64,000 bases of DNA. It comes from Comamonadaceae bacterium. Lineage in GTDB: Bacteria > Pseudomonadota > Gammaproteobacteria > Burkholderiales > Burkholderiaceae_C. The translations under genes were made by a program, and so were the position numbers. The stretch lies in NCBI GenBank assembly GCA_947372865.1, contig CANBVJ010000003.1, positions 43,036-107,035 on the forward strand, written 5' to 3'. Positions 27,981-36,427 of the stretch are shown here, piece by piece. Below the pieces are notes generated by a model that was not told the origin of the DNA, made no database searches, and saw only the letters and a program-made list of their open reading frames with translations. Numbering within the stretch: position 1 is the first letter of the stretch; the number at the start of each line of letters is the position of its first letter.

Positions 27981-29582
27981 CTACTCTTCGGCAGCCGCCG
28001 GAATTTTTTTCTCCAGCCCCAATTCTTGGATCTTGCGCGTGATGGTATTGCGGCCAATGCCCAGCTTGTGCGCCGCTTCAATGCGCCGGCCCCGCGTGTT
28101 GGTCAGCGCCGCCTGAATCAGGCGCGCTTCAAAACGGCGGGTCAACAAGTCCCACACCTCGGCGTGGCCGCTGCGCAGCAAGGTGAGCGCCTCGTCTTCA
28201 AGCTCCAGCTCCCAACCCGTCAAGGGTCCGGTGCTGGCGCTGGCTTGCACGCCTGCGGCATCAAGCGGCCAGGCCAGATCTGCATCGGCACTTTCCGGCG
28301 TGGCCAAGTCGGGGATTGGACTAAGGCTTGGAGCTTGCATCAAGGCCGCCGCCAAGGAATTCACCCCCGACGCGCCAGGTGCGTGGCTCGGTTCGGGCGA
28401 AACCGAAGTCGCGCCGCGCGCCACACCAAACTCGGGTGGCAGGTCTTTGGGTTCAATCACTTGCGCCGGGGCCATCACGGTCAGCCAGTGGCAGATGTTC
28501 TCAAGTTGGCGCACGTTGCCCGGAAAAGCAAAATTCTCCAGCGCCAACACCGCGCTGTCTGCGATACGTTTGGGCTCCACACCGAGCTGCTTGGCGCTGT
28601 GCTGCAAAAAATGCCTTGTCAGCATAGGAATGTCTTCGCGGCGCTCGCGCAGCGCGGGCAGGCGCAGGCGGATCACATTGAGCCGATGGTACAAGTCCTC
28701 ACGGAACACGCCTTCTTTGACGCGCTGCTCCAAATCCTGGTGCGTGGCGGCAATCACGCGCACATTGGTTTTGACGGCGCTGTGACCGCCCACGCGGTAA
28801 AAGTGCCCGTCGCTCAGCACCCGCAGCAGCCGGGTTTGCAGCTCAAACGGCATGTCACCAATTTCGTCCAAAAAGAGTGTGCCTTCGTCGGCCTGCTCAA
28901 AGCGGCCCCGGCGCTGCGCCTGGGCGCCGGTAAATGCGCCGCGCTCGTGGCCAAAAAGCTCGCTTTCCAGCAAATCTTTGGGAATGGCGGCGGTGTTGAT
29001 GGCCACAAATGGGCCATTGGCGCGCGGCGAATGTTTGTGCAGCGCGCGCGCCACCAGCTCTTTGCCCGAGCCGGACTCGCCGGTAATCATCACCGTGACA
29101 TTGCTTTGGCTCAGGCGGCCAATGGCACGAAACACGTCTTGCATGGCGGGCGCCTGGCCCAGCATTTCGGGCGTCTCGCTAATGCGCTCTTCGGCCACTT
29201 CCTCGCGCTGGCTTTCTTGCACCGCGCGGCGTATCAGCTCCACAGCCTTGGGCAGGTCAAACGGCTTGGGCAGGTATTCAAAGGCGCCGCCCTGAAAAGC
29301 GCTGACAGCGCTATCGAGGTCTGAGAACGCCGTCATGATGATTACCGGCAAGCCAGGGTGACGCGCCTTGACCTTTTCCAGCAAATCGAGGCCCGAGCCG
29401 CCGGGCATGCGGATGTCGCTGACCAAGATTTGCGGTGCGTCTTCGTCGGTGGCGTCTTCTAGCGCAGCGAGCACATCGCGTGGGTTGGAAAAGCTGCGCG
29501 TAGGCAGATGCTCGCGTAACAAGGCCTTTTCCAGAACAAACCGGATGGACTGGTCATCATCTACGATCCAAATCGGCTTCAT
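27981..29582 (-). CDS. ntrC: nitrogen regulation response regulator NtrC
   Basis: NtrC is the sigma-54-dependent activator of nitrogen-limitation genes. The 533-residue protein has a receiver domain with phospho-acceptor D56 (VSDIRMPGG) and K in LPKPFDL. The AAA+ domain has Walker A GESGSGKE, the sigma-54-contacting GAFTGA loop and LFLDEIGDMP. A C-terminal Fis-type helix-turn-helix contains RRIEAAHKLGIGRNTITRKI. The linker between AAA+ and HTH (about residues 395-460) is long, Ala/Ser/Pro-rich and unlike E. coli NtrC. It is downstream of ntrB, 27 bp away, and its own target glnA lies in the same cluster. Confidence 0.96.
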   Translation of the reverse strand: MKPIWIVDDDQSIRFVLEKALLREHLPTRSFSNPRDVLAALEDATDEDAPQILVSDIRMPGGSGLDLLEKVKARHPGLPVIIMTAFSDLDSAVSAFQGGAFEYLPKPFDLPKAVELIRRAVQESQREEVAEERISETPEMLGQAPAMQDVFRAIGRLSQSNVTVMITGESGSGKELVARALHKHSPRANGPFVAINTAAIPKDLLESELFGHERGAFTGAQAQRRGRFEQADEGTLFLDEIGDMPFELQTRLLRVLSDGHFYRVGGHSAVKTNVRVIAATHQDLEQRVKEGVFREDLYHRLNVIRLRLPALRERREDIPMLTRHFLQHSAKQLGVEPKRIADSAVLALENFAFPGNVRQLENICHWLTVMAPAQVIEPKDLPPEFGVARGATSVSPEPSHAPGASGVNSLAAALMQAPSLSPIPDLATPESADADLAWPLDAAGVQASASTGPLTGWELELEDEALTLLRSGHAEVWDLLTRRFEARLIQAALTNTRGRRIEAAHKLGIGRNTITRKIQELGLEKKIPAAAEE

Positions 29583-29609
29583 GTCGGGCGCTTTCTACAA
29601 ATTGGGCAA

Positions 29610-30674
29610 CTAAGGGAGCGGAATCAGTATCTTGAAATCCGTGTGGCCCGGCACGCTATCGACTTCGATCTGGCCGTGGTGTTGCTGGACAAAAGTTTGT
29701 GCCAGCGTGAGCCCCAGGCCAGAGCCACCTTCCCGGCCCGACACCAGGGGATAAAAGATGCGCTCCTTGATCGAATCTGGCACGCCAGGTCCGTTGTCAA
29801 TGACATGCAATTCCAGTGCCAGGCGATAGCGGGTTTTACCGAAAGTGATTTGCCGTGCCACACGTGTGCAAAAAGTAAGGCTGGCGTCGCCCTGGCTGAT
29901 GCGCTCGGCCAGGGCCTGGCACGCGTTGTGCGCGATGTTAAGCACGGTTTGGATCAGCTGCTCGCGGTCGCCGCGAAACTCTGGAATCGAAATATCGTAG
30001 TCACGCACCACCCGCAGGCCTTTGGGAAATTCGGCCAAAATCAGCGAACGCACGCGTTCGCACACTTCATGGATGTTGACGTCTCCCACCATGTGAGGAC
30101 GACGGTGGGGCGCAAGCAACCGGTCTACCAGGGTTTGCAGGCGGTCGGCCTCGCGGATGATGACCTGGGTGTATTCGGTCAGCTCGCTTGAATCAATTTC
30201 CATTTCCAGCAACTGCGCTGCGCCGCGGATGCCACCCAGCGGGTTTTTGATTTCATGCGCCAGGTTACGGATCAGCTCCTTATTGGCCTGCGCGCGCTCG
30301 GCCAAGCGCTCCTCTCGGTCCTGGCGGGTTTGCTGCTCCAGGGGCACGAGTTCCACCACGTAATGCTGGCCGTCTTCGGCGTCGGTCACGATCACATGCA
30401 CCGGAAGGGAATCCATCCCGACGCGACGCAAAAATGCGTCGTAACGCATCGCGGCAAAGGCGTTTTTGGTGGCCCCAGCAATCGCTTCTCGCAAGGCGCT
30501 GGGATCGCTGAACACATCGGACAAGCGCGAGCCCACAATGGCGCGGCGCGAGATGCCCAAGCTGTCCTCTAACGCCGCGTTAGAAAACACCACCACAGAA
30601 TCAGCGCGCACTACGGCAATCAAGCTGGCAAGCAGGTCAAAGGGTTGGAATTTCACGGCAGGCTCCATGGGCAA
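29610..30674 (-). CDS. ntrB: nitrogen regulation sensor kinase NtrB
   Basis: NtrB phosphorylates NtrC under nitrogen limitation, under control of PII. The 354-residue cytoplasmic kinase has a PAS domain (residues 10-110), the H-box NLAHEIKNPLGGIRGAAQ with H140, an N-box around NIAHNACQAL, and G-boxes VIDNGPGVP and GSGLGLTLAQ. There is no transmembrane segment, as expected for the PII-regulated class. The start may be the listed ATG or one two codons later (MEP). It lies between ntrC and the DUF4124-like gene, which abuts it by 1 bp. Confidence 0.95.
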   Translation of the reverse strand: MPMEPAVKFQPFDLLASLIAVVRADSVVVFSNAALEDSLGISRRAIVGSRLSDVFSDPSALREAIAGATKNAFAAMRYDAFLRRVGMDSLPVHVIVTDAEDGQHYVVELVPLEQQTRQDREERLAERAQANKELIRNLAHEIKNPLGGIRGAAQLLEMEIDSSELTEYTQVIIREADRLQTLVDRLLAPHRRPHMVGDVNIHEVCERVRSLILAEFPKGLRVVRDYDISIPEFRGDREQLIQTVLNIAHNACQALAERISQGDASLTFCTRVARQITFGKTRYRLALELHVIDNGPGVPDSIKERIFYPLVSGREGGSGLGLTLAQTFVQQHHGQIEVDSVPGHTDFKILIPLP

Positions 30675-30675
30675 A

Positions 30676-31146
30676 TCAGCGTGTCACGGCCGGTGCAAGC
30701 CGTGCTATTTCACGCCGTAGGCTGGCAATGTCTGCCTCGTTGCGTTGGATATTGGATTTCATCTCGGCAACCCGATCAAGGTATTTTTGGTAATTGCGGG
30801 CTTCGGCGCCCATTTTTTCAGGCTCGCCGTTGTTGTATTCCTTGCGCAATTCGGATTGTCGCGCTTCTGCTTTCTTCAATTCATTTTCCAAAATGAAGCG
30901 CGCATCAGCGTCTTTGCTGCGCTGGGCGTCAGACCGCACTGCCGGTGCCTGTGGCGCAGTTGGTGGTGTTTTGACGGCGGGCACAACGGTCACATTGCCC
31001 TGGGTTATCAAAGTGCACTTGGCGCTGTTCGCGGGCGTGGGCATATTGGTGTATTCGTTGCCACAACGGTAGACCTTATCCTGGGCCCGCGCCGCGACAT
31101 TCCACAACGACACCCCTACCGTTAGCGCCAACAACAGTTTCAACAT
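30676..31146 (-). CDS. putative periplasmic DUF4124-like protein with coiled coil
   Basis: This 156-residue protein has a signal peptide (MLKLLLALTVGVSLWNVAARAQ). A short domain, KVYRCGNEYTNMP, resembles the DUF4124 beta-hairpin. After a Pro/Ala linker comes a charged helical region (residues 85-150) with coiled-coil heptads, including NELKKAEARQSELRKEYNN. I chose the ATG ending at 31146 because AGGG lies 9 nt ahead; other in-frame starts at 31155 and 31269 are less likely. Family members often sit between glnA and ntrB in related genomes. Function is unknown. Confidence 0.72.
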   Translation of the reverse strand: MLKLLLALTVGVSLWNVAARAQDKVYRCGNEYTNMPTPANSAKCTLITQGNVTVVPAVKTPPTAPQAPAVRSDAQRSKDADARFILENELKKAEARQSELRKEYNNGEPEKMGAEARNYQKYLDRVAEMKSNIQRNEADIASLRREIARLAPAVTR

Positions 31147-31164
31147 TGCGTACATCCCTGAAAT

Positions 31165-31193
31165 GAAAAAAAGACGGCCAAGGCCGTCTTTTT
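31165..31193 (-). terminator. rho-independent terminator after glnA
   Basis: A palindrome, GACGGCC-AA-GGCCGTC (31173-31188), is flanked by A and T runs on both sides, so it can work in either direction. It ends glnA transcription about 80 bp past the stop codon and separates glnA from the DUF4124-like gene and ntrBC, which must then have another promoter or rely on read-through. Confidence 0.82.
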
Positions 31194-31269
31194 CTAGCGA
31201 TCCTTGTGCTGTGATGCTACCCCACGCAAAGGCTGCGCGAGGTAGAACGGTGCACAAAAAGACGAGCAA

Positions 31270-32685
31270 TTACAGCGAGTAATACATATCAAACTCGATG
31301 GGGTGGGTCGCCATGCGCAAGCGTGTGACTTCACCCATTTTGAGTTCAATGTAAGCGTCGAGCATGCTGTCGGTGAACACGCCGCCCTTGGTCAGGAAGG
31401 CGCGGTCCGCGTTCAGGCAGTCCAGGGCCTGGTCCAGGCTGTGGCAGACGGTTGGCACCAATGCGTCCTCTTCGGGCGGCAGGTGGTACAGGTCTTTGGT
31501 GGCAGCTTCGCCGGGGTGAATTTTGTTTTCCACGCCGTCCAGACCGGCCATCATCAGGGCGGCAAAGCCCAAGTAGGGGTTCATCAATGGATCGGGGAAA
31601 CGCGCTTCGATGCGGCGGCCCTTGGGGTTGGCCACAAACGGAATGCGGATCGACGCCGAGCGGTTGCGTGCCGAGTAGGCCAGCTTGACCGGTGCCTCAT
31701 AACCAGGGACCAGGCGCTTGTAGCTGTTGGTGCCGGGGTTGGTGATGGCGTTCAGGGCGCGTGCGTGCTTGATGATGCCGCCGATGTAGTACAGGGCGAA
31801 CTCAGACAAACCGGCGTAACCGTCACCAGCGAACAGGTTTTTGCCGTCTTTCCAGATGGACTGGTGGACGTGCATGCCCGAGCCGTTGTCGCCAACGATG
31901 GGTTTGGGCATGAAAGTAGCCGTCTTGCCATAGGAATGCGCAACGTTTTGCACCACGTACTTCAGGACTTGGGTCCAGTCGGCGCGCTCTACCAAGGTGC
32001 TAAAGCGGGTGCCGATTTCGTTTTGGCCAGCGCCAGCGACTTCGTGGTGGAACACTTCAACCGGGATGCCCAAGGATTCGAGAATCAGGGACATTTCAGC
32101 GCGCATGTCTTGCGTGCTGTCCACGGGTGGCACGGGAAAGTAGCCGCCCTTGACGGTGGGGCGGTGGCCTTTGTTGCCGCCGTCCATTTTGGTACCCGAA
32201 TTCCAGGGAGCTTCGCCTTCGTCGATCTTGAAAAAGGTGCCCGACATGTCGGTGTTCCAGCGCACATCATCAAAGATGAAAAATTCTGGCTCGGGGCCGA
32301 AGTAGGCCGTGTCGCCAATGCCGGAGGACTTGAGGTAGGCCTCGGCGCGCTTGGCGATCGAACGCGGGTCGCGGTCGTAGGCCTTGCCGTCGCTGGGCTC
32401 GACCACGTCGCAGCTCAAAAACAGGGTGGTTTCTTCGAAGAAGGGGTCAATGTTGGCGGTATTGGGGTCGGGCATGAGTTGCATGTCCGAAGCTTCAATA
32501 CCCTTCCAGCCGGCGATCGACGAGCCGTCAAAGGCGTGGCCGGATGTGAACTTGTCTTCGTCAAAATGAGAGATGGGCACGCTGACGTGCTGCTCTTTAC
32601 CACGGGTGTCGGTGAAGCGGAAGTCAACAAACTTGACTTCGTTGTCTTTCACCATCTTCATCACATCTGCGACGGTCTTGGCCAT
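31270..32685 (-). CDS. glnA: glutamine synthetase type I
   Basis: GlnA makes glutamine from glutamate, ammonia and ATP. The 471-residue subunit (dodecamer family) has the N-terminal beta-grasp [17 protein letters not shown], the metal blocks [12 protein letters not shown] and [13 protein letters not shown], and [17 protein letters not shown]. The adenylylation Tyr is in [10 protein letters not shown] near residue 397, so it is regulated by GlnE. The ATG ending at 32685 is preceded by AGGAG. A sigma-54 promoter and an NtrC site lie upstream. Confidence 0.98.
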   Translation of the reverse strand: MAKTVADVMKMVKDNEVKFVDFRFTDTRGKEQHVSVPISHFDEDKFTSGHAFDGSSIAGWKGIEASDMQLMPDPNTANIDPFFEETTLFLSCDVVEPSDGKAYDRDPRSIAKRAEAYLKSSGIGDTAYFGPEPEFFIFDDVRWNTDMSGTFFKIDEGEAPWNSGTKMDGGNKGHRPTVKGGYFPVPPVDSTQDMRAEMSLILESLGIPVEVFHHEVAGAGQNEIGTRFSTLVERADWTQVLKYVVQNVAHSYGKTATFMPKPIVGDNGSGMHVHQSIWKDGKNLFAGDGYAGLSEFALYYIGGIIKHARALNAITNPGTNSYKRLVPGYEAPVKLAYSARNRSASIRIPFVANPKGRRIEARFPDPLMNPYLGFAALMMAGLDGVENKIHPGEAATKDLYHLPPEEDALVPTVCHSLDQALDCLNADRAFLTKGGVFTDSMLDAYIELKMGEVTRLRMATHPIEFDMYYSL

Positions 32686-32732
32686 CAAATACTCCTGTTG
32701 CACGGTTGTAAAAAGTGTTGCGTCAAATTCCT

Positions 32733-32748
32733 TGCAGCTTTTATGCCA
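32733..32748 (-). promoter_or_regulatory. sigma-54 promoter of glnA
   Basis: On the minus strand the sequence TGGCATAAAAGCTGCA has GG and GC at the exact 10-bp spacing of the -24/-12 elements (consensus TGGCAC-N5-TTGCA). It lies 48 bp ahead of the glnA start codon. Confidence 0.82.
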
Positions 32749-32863
32749 AAAAACTGCAAGCGCAAGGATTTGCTCAATCCACCCCCATTTTGCCCTGAGA
32801 CGGCGCATTTTTGCGATTCGACCTGTCAAACATGCCTTGCCGGCGCAAAAGGCAAAATTTATT

Positions 32864-32880
32864 AGCACCAATACGGTGCA
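32864..32880. promoter_or_regulatory. NtrC binding site upstream of glnA
   Basis: AGCACCAATACGGTGCA matches the NtrC consensus TGCAC-N7-GTGCA in inverted arrangement with correct spacing and one mismatch. It is about 115 bp upstream of the sigma-54 promoter, a normal enhancer distance. Confidence 0.8.
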
Positions 32881-32901
32881 AAAATCCAAGCAAGAGGGCT
32901 A

Positions 32902-33717
32902 CTAAATCGAGGACCGCACCAATTCGGGGCCTAGTGTGCATCCAAAGCTGTTCAGGCCACGCACCAGGTCGGCAAAGGCGGCATCAACCACGAGCGCCTC
33001 GCCTTTGACGCCGAGTTCGATATGGCGCCCATAAAGTGGGTGGTCCACGCTGGGCAGGCTGAAGACTTTGACCGCGTGGGTGCGCTCGAGCTGCTCCATC
33101 AACGGCGTGAGCGTGGCCTCCATGGCGCCCATCACGATCACGGACTTTTCTAGCCAGGCCGTGCGGTTGAAGCAATGTGCGTAATGCGTGTCCAGCACCC
33201 ACTCGACCATTGGCCAGGCCATGACCGGGAATCCTGGTACAAAGTGCACCGCCCCACCCTGCGCGCCAGCGCAGCGAAAACCGGGAATTTTGTTGTAGGG
33301 GTTGGGAATGATGGCGGCGCCTGCCGGAAACATACCCATGTTCAGGCGGTGGCGGTTGTCGTCGCGCTCGGGCTCAAAGGCCTGGCCCGTTTCCAGGGCC
33401 ACGTCGCGCATGCGTTCCCAAATCAGGTCGCGCGCTTGCGGTTGGAGCACCAGCTCGCAGCCCAGTGCACGGGCCGCGCACTGGCGGGTGTGGTCGTCGG
33501 GGGTAGCGCCGATGCCGCCAAACGAAAATACGGTGTCGCCGCTGGCAAAAGCCTGGGCCAGCATGGCGGTGATGCGCTGCGGGTCGTCGCCTACATAGTG
33601 GGCATAGGCCACCTGCAGGCCCCGCGCGCCCAGAATGCTGATGGCCTGGGCCAAATGCTTGTCGGCGCGCTTGCCTGAGAGGATTTCGTCGCCAATGATG
33701 ATCAGGCCAAAGTTCAT
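32902..33717 (-). CDS. CinA-like molybdopterin-binding domain protein
   Basis: This 271-residue protein contains the MoaB/Mog-type fold found at the N-terminus of CinA: IIIGDEILSGKRADKH, the phosphate loop FSFGGIGATPDDHT and NMGMFPAGAAIIPNP. The C-terminal nicotinamide-nucleotide deamidase domain of full CinA is absent. Family members of this length are usually annotated as competence/damage-inducible protein A or molybdopterin-binding protein; the biochemical role is not settled. Its start overlaps the stop of the EI24 gene as ATGA. Confidence 0.86.
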   Translation of the reverse strand: MNFGLIIIGDEILSGKRADKHLAQAISILGARGLQVAYAHYVGDDPQRITAMLAQAFASGDTVFSFGGIGATPDDHTRQCAARALGCELVLQPQARDLIWERMRDVALETGQAFEPERDDNRHRLNMGMFPAGAAIIPNPYNKIPGFRCAGAQGGAVHFVPGFPVMAWPMVEWVLDTHYAHCFNRTAWLEKSVIVMGAMEATLTPLMEQLERTHAVKVFSLPSVDHPLYGRHIELGVKGEALVVDAAFADLVRGLNSFGCTLGPELVRSSI

Positions 33718-34601
33718 AGGTTTCCCATGGGCATGCCGGGCGGGTTTGGCGCCTGTGCGACAGCTTCGGCATCGATAACCAAGTCAGAGCGCGCGTTGGC
33801 AGCGCGCTCCCCGTCCCTCAGCGCCTGCACCGCCTCCAGGCAAAAATGCACAAACCAGAGCGACGAAAAAACAAAAATCAGGGTGTAGACCCAAATCGAC
33901 AGCGGCACCAGCAGAGGCGCCATTGCGATAGCCATCAAGCCCACGGACCACAACAAACTCGGTGCCGCGCCCAGCAAACCTACCACCAGGCCCATGGCCA
34001 GAAGGCTTTTGCGATGGGTTTGCAGCAAAGTGCGCCGCTCAGCGTCGCTGGCGTGCGCCGCCAGGGCGTCAAACGCCATGACGCGGCTGGTCAACCAGCC
34101 CCAGATCAGCGGCGGCAGCACCAGCACCAGAGGCGGCACGATCCACATCGGCATCGACACCACCATGGCCGCCAAGGCCAACAAAGACGAACCCAGCGCC
34201 CAGCCCGCACTTGCCAGAAAAGACGCGCCGTGGCGCCGCTCCAGCGTGGGGAAGCGCCGCTGGGCCACCAGCTTTACCAGCGCCGGCGTCATCAGCAGCG
34301 ACACCAAGATTAGCGTCGCCACCACCATCAACGGCGTCACCACCACGATCAACAGCAGCGGCGCGAGCATGCTTTTAACGCCACCCAGGCCCACGGCGTC
34401 CAGCCAGGCCCAGACCGTGTTGAGCACCACCGAGGAATCCAAAAACGCCGCCAGCGCTACAGTCGCGTCTTGCCAATAGAAGTGCGCCAAGACGGCGCTG
34501 GTGCCCATCAGCACCAACACCGGCACCAAAGACAGCACGATGACACGCGGATGCAGGCAATAGGCCGCCGCTCGCCAAAAGGATGAAACCAGGAGCTTCA
34601 T
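33714..34601 (-). CDS. EI24-domain membrane protein (CysZ-like)
   Basis: This 295-residue inner-membrane protein has four to six hydrophobic helices spread between residues 15 and 265. The pattern, with SFWRAAAYCLHPRVIVLSLVPV at the start and PLIWGWLTSRVMAFDALAAHAS in the middle, identifies the EI24/CysZ family. CysZ is a sulfate permease in enterobacteria, but many homologues have no known substrate. The ATG ending at 34601 overlaps the stop of the upstream desaturase gene as ATGA, which decides the start against a longer frame to 34646. Confidence 0.86.
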   Translation of the reverse strand: MKLLVSSFWRAAAYCLHPRVIVLSLVPVLVLMGTSAVLAHFYWQDATVALAAFLDSSVVLNTVWAWLDAVGLGGVKSMLAPLLLIVVVTPLMVVATLILVSLLMTPALVKLVAQRRFPTLERRHGASFLASAGWALGSSLLALAAMVVSMPMWIVPPLVLVLPPLIWGWLTSRVMAFDALAAHASDAERRTLLQTHRKSLLAMGLVVGLLGAAPSLLWSVGLMAIAMAPLLVPLSIWVYTLIFVFSSLWFVHFCLEAVQALRDGERAANARSDLVIDAEAVAQAPNPPGMPMGNL

Positions 34602-35572
34602 GGCCGCGTCCACAGACGCTGCACGCCGCGCCACTGTTGCGCCCAAAAACCGCGCCCGTAGTCAACGCCCTGCTCTACTTGGTTGCGCACGCCGGTGGGG
34701 GCAAATTGCAGCGTGAAATCGGCGGTGCCAAAAAGCATGTCCCACCAGGGGAACAACACGCCAAAATTGTGTCCGCCGAGTACGGCGGGCGCGTCTATCT
34801 GGCCTGCAGGACGGCTTTCGTGGCCAATGCCAATGCCGTGGTGCAGCCGGTGAAAGCGCGGGCTGATGAACAGCCGCTCGCCCCAAGCGCCAAACCACAG
34901 GCGCAGATTGGCGTGCTGCAGGCTTTCGCTGAGCTGCGCAAAGGCGACGATAGCCACAAACTGCCCCGGTGCCACGCCAATGGCCAGCGCGGCGACCGCG
35001 AAAAACAAGTCGCGCAGCACATCGTCCAGCAAGTGGTTGCGGTTGTCGCTCCACATCGTCATCTGGCGCTGGGCGTGGTGCAGCGCGTGCAGTTGCCACC
35101 ACCAGCCAAACTGGTGCTGCGCGCGGTGAAACCAGTAGTTCAGAAAATCAAACACCACCAGGTAAATCAACACGCTGACCCACGGGCTGTCCGTCACACC
35201 CGGCCACAAATCGTCAAGCTGCAGCGTGGGCAGACCGTGAACGCGCAGCACGCCCATGGCGCTGTCGACCACCGGGTCCAAGGTAAAAAACAGCACCAAC
35301 CGGAACAAACCCAGGCGGTGGATCAGCGTGTACAGCATGTCCGTGCGCACCGTGGCGCGGTCGTTCACCACTTCCACCGGGCGCCAGCGCTCCAGCGGCC
35401 CGATCACCAGCAGCATCAGCGCCAACTGCAAGAGCCCGACCAAAAACCAGCCCGTGCCGACGTAGCCTTGGTCCAAAAACCCCGCCACACCCAGCGCAAA
35501 CATGGCAGGTTGAACCAGCGCCTCAAACAACCAGCCTTGGGCCTGGGAAAACAACTCGATCAGCGTGTCCAT
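34598..35572 (-). CDS. sterol desaturase/fatty-acid hydroxylase family protein
   Basis: This 324-residue integral membrane di-iron enzyme of the fatty-acid hydroxylase superfamily has the histidine clusters of the family: HRAQH around residue 144, HALHHAQRQM, and RFHRLHHGIGIGHE in the C-terminal half. There are about four TM helices. It would hydroxylate or desaturate a lipid at the membrane, but the substrate is unknown. It is coupled to the EI24 gene (ATGA) and follows the deacetylase gene by 8 bp, in one transcription unit. Confidence 0.87.
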   Translation of the reverse strand: MDTLIELFSQAQGWLFEALVQPAMFALGVAGFLDQGYVGTGWFLVGLLQLALMLLVIGPLERWRPVEVVNDRATVRTDMLYTLIHRLGLFRLVLFFTLDPVVDSAMGVLRVHGLPTLQLDDLWPGVTDSPWVSVLIYLVVFDFLNYWFHRAQHQFGWWWQLHALHHAQRQMTMWSDNRNHLLDDVLRDLFFAVAALAIGVAPGQFVAIVAFAQLSESLQHANLRLWFGAWGERLFISPRFHRLHHGIGIGHESRPAGQIDAPAVLGGHNFGVLFPWWDMLFGTADFTLQFAPTGVRNQVEQGVDYGRGFWAQQWRGVQRLWTRP

Positions 35573-35580
35573 GGTCTGGC

Positions 35581-36402
35581 CTATTCCTTGTGCTGCGCGA
35601 TCCAGCGCTGGTAGGCCGGGTGGTTGCGCAGGGTTTCAAAGCAAAAGCCCTTGGCCTGCAAACCCACGATCAGGGGCTCCAGCACCGCAGGCGCCCACGG
35701 GTCTTTGCGCGACCAGATGCCCAGGTGCGCCATCAAAATGTCGCCGCTGCGCACATCGCGCAAGGCCTTGTTCAGCAAGACATCGTTCGGAAACTTGTCG
35801 CTGGGCAGCTCGTCGCCCATGAACCCGGCGTCGGCCCAGGCCACATGGGCGTAGCCGCACGACCGGGCCGCCGCCAGCAGCGCAGGCGATGTTTTGCCGC
35901 CGGGCGCCCGAAACAAGGGCAGCGTGGGGTGCTGTGTCAGCACCTGCAGGCGGTCCGCGGATTGTTTGATTTGCGCGCAATACTGTGCTGCGGTCAAGGT
36001 GCTTAATTTGCCCGCCGCCGCGCCTGCCGTGGCTTGCATGCGGAACTGGGGCGCGCTGCCCTTGGTGGCGTCAGCGCGCCAATAGACGTGGTCAAACGTG
36101 TGGGAGGCAAACGCATGGCCCTCGCGGGCGCGCTCGCGCCACCATGGCGCCCAGTGCTCGCCCAGGCTGCCGTCACCGGTTTTGGTGGCCTCGTTGGCGG
36201 CAAAAAATGTCACTTTGACCTGGTGGCGGGCCAAAACGTCGGCGATCAGGGGTGCCACTTCCATGTGGCCCGTGTCAAAGGTCAAGTACAGCGGTTTGCT
36301 GCATTGCGCTGCGGGCGGGTTGGCGCTTTGGGCGGGATCTACCCAGGCCAGCACCGCGCACACCAGCGCCCAGCGCAGGGTGTGGCGGGGGCTTAAAGAC
36401 AT
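35581..36402 (-). CDS. secreted polysaccharide deacetylase (NodB domain)
   Basis: This 273-residue protein has a signal peptide (TLRWALVCAVLAWVDPAQSA) and a NodB-type deacetylase domain. Motif 2 is SHTFDH, motif 3 LFRAPGGK, motif 4 AWADAGFMGDE and motif 5 DILMAHLG. Motif 1 reads LTFDTGHME, so the second Asp of the canonical TFDDG, a metal ligand, is Thr. The enzyme would act in the periplasm on an N-acetylated glycan, possibly peptidoglycan. The odd motif 1 leaves activity uncertain. It is 25 bp downstream of the YVTN propeller gene. Confidence 0.86.
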   Translation of the reverse strand: MSLSPRHTLRWALVCAVLAWVDPAQSANPPAAQCSKPLYLTFDTGHMEVAPLIADVLARHQVKVTFFAANEATKTGDGSLGEHWAPWWRERAREGHAFASHTFDHVYWRADATKGSAPQFRMQATAGAAAGKLSTLTAAQYCAQIKQSADRLQVLTQHPTLPLFRAPGGKTSPALLAAARSCGYAHVAWADAGFMGDELPSDKFPNDVLLNKALRDVRSGDILMAHLGIWSRKDPWAPAVLEPLIVGLQAKGFCFETLRNHPAYQRWIAQHKE

Positions 36403-36427
36403 GGCAGCTCTTGGCGCAAAAAAGGGT

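Noticed and set aside
31303..32865. 520-codon open frame antisense to glnA
   Set aside because: It is a mirror of the glnA codon pattern and has no recognisable domain.
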